Assembly (NCBI GenBank): GCA_937889855.1
Contig: CALBYK010000100.1
Coordinates: forward strand, 1 to 20,511
DNA from: an uncultured Prevotella sp.
GTDB taxonomy: Bacteria > Bacteroidota > Bacteroidia > Bacteroidales > Bacteroidaceae
DNA: 20,511 nt
Direction of reading: 5' to 3'
The notes under the pieces were generated by a model that saw only the letters and a program-made list of their open reading frames with translations, did no database searches and was not told the DNA's origin. Each line of letters starts with the position of its first letter. The stretch's first letter is position 1. Made by a program: the position numbers and the translations under genes. Below, one piece after another: positions 14,051 through 20,511 of this stretch.

Positions 14051-17000
14051 ATGATGAAGCAGGTTAAATTCCAAAATGCCATCAGAACAGCCACGCTCTC
14101 AGCAGGTTTGTTCCTTTCGGCAAGTGCCTTTGCACAGCAGGTTACTGTGAAGGGTACAGTAGTTGACGAGACCGGCGAGCCAGTCATCGGCGCTTCCGTC
14201 AAGGTTGTTGGCGGACAGGTGGGCGCAGTGACCGACATCGACGGCAATTTCCAAATCAACGCCGACAAGAAGTCACAGCTCGAAATCACCTATATCGGCT
14301 ACGAGCCGGTGAAGGTGCAGGCTGGCCAGGATTTGAAAATCCAGCTCAAGAACACATCGACAACCCTCAACGACGTAGTCGTTATCGGTTACGGTGTGGC
14401 TAAGAAGAACGACCTTACTGGTTCGGTGACTGCCATCAAGCCTGACGAGAAGAACCACCAGCTCGTCACCTCTGCACAGGAGATGATGCAGGGCAAGATT
14501 GCCGGTGTGAACGTCACGACGAGCAACGGCGGTCCTGGCGGCGGTGCAACCATCCGTATCCGTGGCGGCTCTTCACTCAACGCCTCTAACGACCCGTTGA
14601 TTGACGGTATGGCTATGGACAACCAGGGCGTGAAGGGTGCTCCTAACGGCTTGGCAATGGTCAACCCTAACGATATCGAGTCGTTCACAGTATTGAAGGA
14701 TGCCTCGGCAACAGCCATCTACGGTTCGCGTGGTTCTAACGGTGTAATCATCATCACTACAAAGAAGGGACGTGGCAACCAGAAACCTCAGATTTCTTAC
14801 TCGGGCAACGTGTCAATGTCGATGCTCGCAAAGAAATACGACGTGCTCAGCGGCGACGAGTACCGCAACTTCATCAAGTCATACTACGGTGAGGACTCTG
14901 CCGCAGCTGCATTGCTCGGCGATGCCAACACCGACTGGCAGGACGAGATATATCGCACGGCTATCTCTACCGACCACAACGTTACAATCAACGGAGGTCT
15001 GAAGAACATGCCTTACCGCGTGAGCCTCGGCTACACCGACCAGAACGGTATCCTCAAGGGCGGCAACTACCAGCGCTACACTGCCAGTGTGAACCTCTCG
15101 CCGTCGTTCCTCCAGGACCACTTGAAGTTCAACGTGAACGGTAAGTTCATGTATGCCAAGACTAAATATGCCAACACCGACGCCGTGGGCGAGGCCCTGC
15201 GCATGGACCCGACACAGCCGGTACGCACAACAGACGAGCGATTCAAGAACTATGGCGGCTACTTCTGCTGGACACAGGCTACCGGTGCCGACAGCAAGTT
15301 GCCGGCGTCAGAGTATCCGACTATCGCCAACACCAACGCAGCCAAGAACCCTGTGGCTCTCTTGAACGAAAAGGACGACCGCGCCAACTCTTACGACTTC
15401 CTCGGCAACATCGAGGTTGACTACAAGGTGCACGGCTTCGAGGACTTGCGCCTCCACATGAATGCATCGGGCGACTGGGCAAATGGTAAGCAGACTACCG
15501 ACATGGCCGACTGGGGACCGTCTAACTTCGGATGGGGCAACACCGGTTTCACAAAGGAGAACAAGTACAACCTGCAGTACTCTGCCTACGCACAGTACTA
15601 CAAGGACTTCACCAAGACACAGCACTTCGATCTCATGGGTGGTTACGAGTGGAGCCACATGAAGTACTGGGGACACGAGTTCTATCGTGACTCGCGCACC
15701 GAGGCTGGTCTGTCGGCCGACCAGATTGCCGCACTCACCGACAAGGACTACAACTCATACAAGAAGAACGAGTGGAAGCAGGAGAGCTACCTCGTTTCGT
15801 TCTACGGACGTATGAACTACATCGCCTTCGACCGCTACATGCTCACAGCAACGGTACGCCGCGACGGTTCGTCACGCTTCAAGGAGCACTGGGCTACATT
15901 CCCTGCCGTGGCTCTCGGCTGGAAGATTAACGAGGAGAACTTCCTCAAGAATGTCAACTGGCTCGACGAGTTGAAGCTCCGCCTCGGCTGGGGTAAGACT
16001 GGTCAGCAGGACGGTATAGGCAACTACGTTTACTTCGCATCATACAACGAGAACATCAACTCTACAAACGGTCGCTACCCGATGGCGGGCATCAACGACT
16101 CTGGTTTGATGGCTCGTCCTGACGCCTACAACCAGAACCTGAAGTGGGAGACCACCGAGACCTACAACGCTGGTCTTGACTTCTCTGTGCTTCGCGACCG
16201 CGTTCGTGGTAGCGTCGACTACTACTACCGCAAGACTACCGACCTTATCAACACTGCATCAGTGTCGGCAGGCTCCAACTTCCGCAACCAGGTGACTTCA
16301 AACATCGGTTCGCTGGAGAACAAGGGTATTGAGGCTTCGCTCACAGTGCGCCCCGTACAGACTAAGGACTGGCAGGTAGAAGTGACAGGCAACTTCACCT
16401 ACAACAAGAACGAGATTACGGAGCTCACCGGCGAGTCGTCAATCGTCAAGACTGGTGGCATCGCTGCCGGTACGGGCAACACTTGCCAGGTGCAGACCGT
16501 GGGTCAGCCAGCCAACTCATTCTACGTTTACCAGCAGGTTTACGGTGCTGACGGCAAGCCATTGGAGGGTGTTGTAGTCGACCGCAACGGCGACGGTCAG
16601 ATTTCTGAGGCCGACCGCTATTGCTACAAGAGCCCGGCTGCTCCTTACCTCGCAGGTCTTGCAGTGCGTGCACAGTATAAGAACTGGGACTTCGGCTTCA
16701 ACTTCCGCGGCTCATGGGGCAACTACGTGTTCAACGACCGCCAGGCTGGCTACGTGAACACCGAGAAGCGCTACGACGACTCGTTCAACTACATCCAGAA
16801 CACCACTCCGACAGGCTTGTCGAACAAGTGGAAGACTTATAACTGGGTGCTCTCCGACTACTTCGTTGAGAACGCATCGTTCGTGAAGCTCGACAACATC
16901 ACCCTGGGCTACTCATTCGACCAGCTCTTCAAGTCATCGGGCTACAAGGGACTCTCAGGTCGTGTATACCTCACAGCGTCTAACGTTGCAACAATCACCA

Positions 17001-17098
17001 AGTACTCGGGCCAGGATCCGGAGGTGTACGGCGGTATCGACAACTCAATCTATCCGCGTCCATTCTCAATGACACTCGGTGTGAACATCAACTTCTAA
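14051..17098 (+). CDS. susC: SusC-like TonB-dependent starch-oligosaccharide transporter
   Basis: A 1015-residue outer-membrane protein. The signal peptide (1-28, ending SAFA-QQ) is followed by a carboxypeptidase-regulatory-like domain (about 32-104; VKGTVVDETGEPVIGASVKV). A TonB-box-like segment comes next (LNDVVVIGYG, 106-115), then the plug domain and the SusC signature near 212-240 (VLKDASATAIYGSRGSNGVI). The large beta-barrel follows and ends in aromatic MTLGVNINF, typical of barrel termini. In this family SusC imports maltooligosaccharides using TonB energy, with SusD as its lid. ATG 14051 is followed at once by a second ATG, so the true start may be either. The plug motif NDPLIDGM appears two residues shorter than the usual NDPL-x-V-IDG form. 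It is the first gene of the plus-strand operon, and susD follows after 30 nt. Confidence 0.96.
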   Translation: MMKQVKFQNAIRTATLSAGLFLSASAFAQQVTVKGTVVDETGEPVIGASVKVVGGQVGAVTDIDGNFQINADKKSQLEITYIGYEPVKVQAGQDLKIQLKNTSTTLNDVVVIGYGVAKKNDLTGSVTAIKPDEKNHQLVTSAQEMMQGKIAGVNVTTSNGGPGGGATIRIRGGSSLNASNDPLIDGMAMDNQGVKGAPNGLAMVNPNDIESFTVLKDASATAIYGSRGSNGVIIITTKKGRGNQKPQISYSGNVSMSMLAKKYDVLSGDEYRNFIKSYYGEDSAAAALLGDANTDWQDEIYRTAISTDHNVTINGGLKNMPYRVSLGYTDQNGILKGGNYQRYTASVNLSPSFLQDHLKFNVNGKFMYAKTKYANTDAVGEALRMDPTQPVRTTDERFKNYGGYFCWTQATGADSKLPASEYPTIANTNAAKNPVALLNEKDDRANSYDFLGNIEVDYKVHGFEDLRLHMNASGDWANGKQTTDMADWGPSNFGWGNTGFTKENKYNLQYSAYAQYYKDFTKTQHFDLMGGYEWSHMKYWGHEFYRDSRTEAGLSADQIAALTDKDYNSYKKNEWKQESYLVSFYGRMNYIAFDRYMLTATVRRDGSSRFKEHWATFPAVALGWKINEENFLKNVNWLDELKLRLGWGKTGQQDGIGNYVYFASYNENINSTNGRYPMAGINDSGLMARPDAYNQNLKWETTETYNAGLDFSVLRDRVRGSVDYYYRKTTDLINTASVSAGSNFRNQVTSNIGSLENKGIEASLTVRPVQTKDWQVEVTGNFTYNKNEITELTGESSIVKTGGIAAGTGNTCQVQTVGQPANSFYVYQQVYGADGKPLEGVVVDRNGDGQISEADRYCYKSPAAPYLAGLAVRAQYKNWDFGFNFRGSWGNYVFNDRQAGYVNTEKRYDDSFNYIQNTTPTGLSNKWKTYNWVLSDYFVENASFVKLDNITLGYSFDQLFKSSGYKGLSGRVYLTASNVATITKYSGQDPEVYGGIDNSIYPRPFSMTLGVNINF

Positions 17099-17128
17099 AA
17101 AAACTAACAATTTAAAGGTAAACGTATT

Positions 17129-18745
17129 ATGAACTTAAGATATTTCAAGAACATACTTCCCGTTGCAGCCCTCATCCTCGCCTCGGCAGGCATGAGCTCA
17201 TGCACAGGCGACCTTGATGTCACTCCTATCGACCCGTCTACCAACATGACCGTCAACGAGCCGGCACTTTTCACAAAGTGCTACGCCAACATGGCGCTTG
17301 CAGGCCAGACCGGTCCTGACGGCGACTGCGACATCGACGGTCTCGACGGCGGTACGACTGGTTTCGTGCGTCAGCTCTTCAACACTCAGGAACTCCCTAC
17401 CGACGAGTCTATCTGCAACTGGGGTGATACCGGTATCGACCAGTACGACTTCGGCACATGGGACTCTTCACACCCGATGATTGCAGGCTTCTACTTCCGT
17501 CTGTATGCCGGCATCGACTACTGCAACCACTATCTCGACGTGTGCAAGGGCGTGAACGAGCAGCGCGAGGCTGAGGTACGCTTCCTCCGTGCTCTCTACT
17601 ACTACTATCTGCTCGACGAGTACGGCAACGTGCCGTTTGCAACAGAGATTTCGGCTGAGTCGCCTGAGCAAATCAAGCGTGCCGACCTCTACACATGGAT
17701 AGAGTCAGAAGTGAAGGAGCTTCTCCCCAACCTTGCCGAGCCTAAGGCACGCAACAGCAAGGAGGAGGGCTACGGTCGCGCCGACAAGGATGCTGCCTAC
17801 ATGCTTCTCGCACGTCTGTACCTGAACGCTGAGGTTTACACCGGCACTGCCCACTGGGCAGAAGCCAAGGAGTATGCCGAGAAGGTAATCAACGGTCCGC
17901 ACAAACTCTTCACCGACAAATCATCCGGCTACAACAAGAACTGTGGCTACACTCCTTATCAGATGCTCTTCATGGGCGACAATGGCGAGAGCGGAGCCTC
18001 TTCGGAGTCAATCCTCTCTGTAATGCAGGACGGCGCCACATCGGCCGCCTATGGCTGCACACTGTTCCTCATGGCCAGCTGCTGGCAGGCAGATATGGAT
18101 GTCGAAGGCAACTACGGCTCGTCAGAGTTCTGGGCTGGCAACCGCGCCCGCTCACAGTTCGTGAAGAAGTTCTTCCCCAACGCCGACCCTACTCCTAACG
18201 ACATCAAAGGTACTGTGGCTGAGGCTGGCGACGACCGTGCATTGCTCTACGGCAAGGACCGCGAGTTGGTTGTCACAAAGCAGGGCACGTTCACATCGGG
18301 TTACTCCGTTGGCAAGTTCCGCAATACCTACTCTGACGGTTCACAGCCACACAACGCCAAGTTCTGCGACACCGACTTCTTCCTTATGCGCACCGGTGAG
18401 GCTTACCTCATCGCTGCCGAGGCTGACGCGCGTCTGAACAACGGCGTGACAACAGCAACGGGCACTGGCTACATCAACGCACTGCGCGAGCGCGCACACG
18501 CCGCAACGCAGAGCCAGTGGTCGGTCAACCAGATTCTCGACGAGCGCTCACGCGAGCTCTATTACGAGGGCTTCCGCCGCAGCGACCTCGTGCGCTACGG
18601 ACTGTTCACATCCAACGAGTACGTTTGGGACTTCAAGGGTGGTGTGCAGAAGGGTGTAGGTCTGGCATCTACACGCAACCTCTACCCGCTGCCTGCCGAG
18701 GACGTGAACGCCAACAAGAAGCTCACGCAGAACCCGGGTTATTAA
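17129..18745 (+). CDS. susD: SusD-like starch-binding outer-membrane lipoprotein
   Basis: A 538-residue protein of the RagB/SusD family. The signal peptide ends in GMSSC (Cys25), followed by TGDLDV. The acidic residues soon after the Cys are compatible with a surface-export signal. Helical TPR-like repeats are seen, for example EAEVRFLRALYYYYLLDEYG at 147-166. The C-terminal SusD signature lies around residues 450-490 (YINALRERAH, LDERSRELYYEGFRR). The end, LYPLPAEDVNANKKLTQNPG, is a typical family terminus. Residues 88-103 (ELPTDESICNWGDTGI) with Arg81 and Trp98 fall where, as I recall, B. thetaiotaomicron SusD contacts starch; this needs alignment. SusD caps SusC and delivers glucan. It sits 30 nt after susC. 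Confidence 0.95.
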   Translation: MNLRYFKNILPVAALILASAGMSSCTGDLDVTPIDPSTNMTVNEPALFTKCYANMALAGQTGPDGDCDIDGLDGGTTGFVRQLFNTQELPTDESICNWGDTGIDQYDFGTWDSSHPMIAGFYFRLYAGIDYCNHYLDVCKGVNEQREAEVRFLRALYYYYLLDEYGNVPFATEISAESPEQIKRADLYTWIESEVKELLPNLAEPKARNSKEEGYGRADKDAAYMLLARLYLNAEVYTGTAHWAEAKEYAEKVINGPHKLFTDKSSGYNKNCGYTPYQMLFMGDNGESGASSESILSVMQDGATSAAYGCTLFLMASCWQADMDVEGNYGSSEFWAGNRARSQFVKKFFPNADPTPNDIKGTVAEAGDDRALLYGKDRELVVTKQGTFTSGYSVGKFRNTYSDGSQPHNAKFCDTDFFLMRTGEAYLIAAEADARLNNGVTTATGTGYINALRERAHAATQSQWSVNQILDERSRELYYEGFRRSDLVRYGLFTSNEYVWDFKGGVQKGVGLASTRNLYPLPAEDVNANKKLTQNPGY

Positions 18746-18760
18746 TGTATTTAGTAAACA

Positions 18761-18837
18761 AGTAGACGAGTTGGCAAGTAGACAAGCTGATAGCTTTGCC
18801 GAAACAAGTAGCTCGTCAACTTGTCAACTCGTCAACT
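18761..18837. repeat. Imperfect 18-bp inverted repeat between susD and susE
   Basis: AGTAGACGAGTTGGCAAG (18761-18778) pairs with CTTGTCAACTCGTCAACT (18820-18837) at 16 of 18 positions. A nested hairpin, AAGCT-GAT-AGCTT (18784-18796), lies in the loop. CAAGTAG occurs three times in the element. The structure ends 16 nt before the susE start and has no T-run, so it is more likely an mRNA processing or partial-attenuation element than a full terminator. The look is that of a dispersed Bacteroidales repeat. Confidence 0.65.
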
Positions 18838-18853
18838 ATAAAAGAAAACAACA

Positions 18854-20116
18854 ATGAAAAAGATATTTTCATATGCACTGATGATGATCGCCACAATGGT
18901 GGCGTTCACATCATGCGAGAGCGACCAGGACTCAAATCCTACGCTCCTTACCCCGACTGAGTTCACGGTCAACAATCCGGCTGTGGGCGATGCTGTGGTA
19001 GACCTCGCAAAGTCGAAGTCGGTACAATTGACATGGTCGCAGCCGCAGTTCACGACAATGAACGCTCCGCTCGCCGCACAGTATGAGGTGCAGTTCTCTA
19101 CAACGGGTCAGTTCAACACCAAGTATGACGACGCTGCCGATGACAACTCTGGTGCCGACTACATCGCTCTCGACGAGACCTACACAAAGTGTGTGGCCGA
19201 CGTTCCGGCTGCCGACATTGCCAAGGCTCTCGAAAAGCTCACACGCTGGACTGAGGATGCTGTCCCTGCCGAGCAGAAGGTGAGCATCCGCGTGCGTGCT
19301 TTCGTGGCAAATGCCTCTTCGGAGACTCTCTCGGAGGTTTGCTCGAACATCGTTTCTATCAACGCCGCTCCTTACTATGTTGAGCTGAAGAACGCCACAC
19401 CTATCATGTGGTATCTCGTGGGCAATATGTTCGGTGCAAAGTGGGGCACTATTTCTGACGCTACTGCCCTGCCGATGTTCATGATTCCTGACTACGACTA
19501 CGACAAGAAGACTGGCTCGGGCGAGATTGAGTACACCAACTACTTCCTCACAGGCGACTACGACAATCCCGACGGCAACGAGTGCAGCACTGCAGGCTTC
19601 AAGATTCAGCCCTCTGACTTCAACTGGGATTTCGGACTCACAGGTAAGGGCGACGGCACCAAGGGCGTTATCGTCAACCGCAACGGCGGCAAGGACGGTG
19701 GTCACATCGTGGCTCCCGAGAACGGCTACTACACAATCAAGGTGAACACAGCCAACAACACAGCCACAATGACCAAGTATGAGGGCGAGGTGAAGGACTA
19801 CGGCACTATTCAGCTCTCTGGCTCATTCAACGGCTGGACCGACACCCCAATGCTTCCCTACAACAGTGAGGGCGTTGAGAACCACGTTTGGTACTACGTG
19901 ATGGAAGTTCCGGCTGGCGACCCGATACAGTTCAAGTTCAAGATTGCCGGTTCATGGGATTCCAACTGGGGCAACGGCACAACCGGTGCCAACGACGGCG
20001 ACATCAGCTATTATGGCACTGGCGCAGCCGGCGGCAAGAACCTCGGTCTCGGCGAAGGCAAGTACATGGTTTCGTTCAACGACATCACAGGCTGCTACAG
20101 TATTATACAGTTATAA
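18854..20116 (+). CDS. susE: SusE-like starch-binding surface lipoprotein
   Basis: A 420-residue protein. The signal peptide ends AFTSC (Cys21), followed by acidic ESDQDS, consistent with surface display. Residues about 31-170 form the SusE N-terminal Ig-like domain (LTPTEFTVNNPAVGDAVVDL, LTWSQP). The C-terminal part (about 183-420) contains two carbohydrate-module-like segments: WYLVGNMFGAKWG near 186-198, and a SusF/SusE-type starch-binding segment starting LSGSFNGWTD (321-330) and including FKFKIAGSWDSNWG (360-373). In B. thetaiotaomicron SusE and SusF hold starch at the surface without cleaving it. The product is close to SusE in size (about 390-420). It is the third gene of the susCDEF operon. 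Assignment as SusE rather than SusF rests on order and the N-terminal domain. Confidence 0.88.
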   Translation: MKKIFSYALMMIATMVAFTSCESDQDSNPTLLTPTEFTVNNPAVGDAVVDLAKSKSVQLTWSQPQFTTMNAPLAAQYEVQFSTTGQFNTKYDDAADDNSGADYIALDETYTKCVADVPAADIAKALEKLTRWTEDAVPAEQKVSIRVRAFVANASSETLSEVCSNIVSINAAPYYVELKNATPIMWYLVGNMFGAKWGTISDATALPMFMIPDYDYDKKTGSGEIEYTNYFLTGDYDNPDGNECSTAGFKIQPSDFNWDFGLTGKGDGTKGVIVNRNGGKDGGHIVAPENGYYTIKVNTANNTATMTKYEGEVKDYGTIQLSGSFNGWTDTPMLPYNSEGVENHVWYYVMEVPAGDPIQFKFKIAGSWDSNWGNGTTGANDGDISYYGTGAAGGKNLGLGEGKYMVSFNDITGCYSIIQL

Positions 20117-20122
20117 GTCGAA

Positions 20123-20224
20123 TAGGAGGGTATGGCATCCTTGCCATACCCACTATGCAAAGCATCATCATTCATAACAACATTCATGATAGAGTGGGTA
20201 TGGCAAGGATGCCATACCCTCCTA
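20123..20224. repeat. Perfect 32-bp inverted repeat with palindromic arms between susE and susF
   Basis: The arm at 20123-20154 is the exact reverse complement of 20193-20224, with a 38-nt spacer. Each arm is itself a hairpin: GGGTATGGCA, a 4-nt loop (TCCT or AGGA), TGCCATACCC. The RNA can therefore form two short hairpins or one long 32-bp stem. It fills most of the gap between the susE stop and the next start codon (20248). It looks like a REP/BIME-style dispersed element. No T-run follows. Confidence 0.85.
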
Positions 20225-20247
20225 CAAGGAAAAAATAGAATACTATT

Positions 20248-20511
20248 ATGATCAAGAAAATATTATTCGGAATGTCGCTGCTGCTGTCTGTCACAGCATG
20301 TACCGACGACTACACCGACTGGAGCGCACCGCAGCACAACGACCAGCCTGCCACAGTGCAGTTTGGTAACGGAAGCATCACTGAGGTGCCAGTCATCAAC
20401 CTTGCCGACGTGACCGACGCCAACGTGAAGGTGGCTTCCATCACCGCCCCCACATCGTCTGACGCCGACTACTCACAGGCAACGTATCAGATTCAGCTCG
20501 GCACAAAGGCT
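20248..20511 (+). CDS. SusF/SusE-family surface lipoprotein (partial, 3' end beyond window)
   Basis: Eighty-eight codons are visible before the window edge. ATG 20248 starts MIKKILFGMSLLLSVTAC, a lipoprotein signal with Cys18, followed by TDDYTDWSAPQ. The C-TDDYTDW-x-x-P-Q start is typical of SusF/SusE-related glycan-binding lipoproteins of Prevotella-like Bacteroidales, and the acidic residues after the Cys favour surface export. The next segment (TVQFGNGSITEVPVINLADV, then YQIQLGTKA) fits the family's N-terminal Ig-like domain. Fourth gene of the sus operon, 131 nt after susE, with a large inverted repeat in between. Whether it is a true SusF cannot be decided from the fragment. Confidence 0.82.
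   Translation, partial: MIKKILFGMSLLLSVTACTDDYTDWSAPQHNDQPATVQFGNGSITEVPVINLADVTDANVKVASITAPTSSDADYSQATYQIQLGTKA

Noticed and set aside
13776..14054. 92-codon plus-strand open frame in the lacI-susC gap
   Set aside because: It runs across the lacI promoter, both operators and the susC -7 box, has no domain, and ends over the susC start.
19888..20238. 116-codon plus-strand frame across the end of susE and the inverted repeat
   Set aside because: It is out of frame with susE, and its tail is just a translation of the repeat.

Overview
The window comes from a Bacteroidota genome, most likely order Bacteroidales. The evidence is SusC/SusD-type outer-membrane genes, type IX secretion (T9SS) genes, TTTG / TAnnTTTG promoters and the absence of Shine-Dalgarno sites. 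A T9SS beside a starch locus, and a short T9SS-like tail on the amylase, point towards Prevotellaceae or a related family. That placement is inference; no marker gene is present.

Layout. Positions 1-1980 (minus strand) hold the start of a T9SS operon: porP/sprF, then gldK/porK, which runs off the left edge. Positions 2155-8117 (minus) hold three starch-degrading enzymes: a secreted alpha-amylase, a SusA-like neopullulanase and a type I pullulanase. Next, still on the minus strand, come malQ (8352-11108), a 12-helix sugar transporter (11284-12582) and a LacI-family regulator (12689-13744). A divergent control region of about 300 bp follows. On the plus strand are susC, susD, a susE-like gene and the start of a susF-like gene cut by the right edge.

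How it works together (inferred from family knowledge). The amylase, exported by T9SS, cuts starch outside the cell. SusD and the SusE/SusF-like lipoproteins bind starch and oligosaccharides at the surface, and SusC imports the oligosaccharides. Pullulanase and neopullulanase debranch and shorten them in the periplasm. The MFS protein carries small maltosides or glucose across the inner membrane, and MalQ rearranges maltodextrins in the cytoplasm. No SusR-type regulator and no SusB-type alpha-glucosidase is visible here. A LacI-type protein takes the regulator's place.

The most interesting signal is in the control DNA. Three near-identical LacI-type operators with an AAACGTTT core each lie 61.5-62.5 bp upstream of the first base of a TAnnTTTG box. 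One faces lacI(-MFS), one faces susCDEF and one faces malQ. Two of the three promoters share the same TAATTTTG box and lack a visible TTTG at -33. This suggests one regulator acting at a fixed distance, perhaps as an activator, on three transcription units. The two weak promoters also share an exact 13-mer, TTGATTTATGTCA, that could be a second regulator's site. Several dispersed, structured repeats sit in the gaps between operon genes. One of them encodes the last ten residues of the LacI protein.
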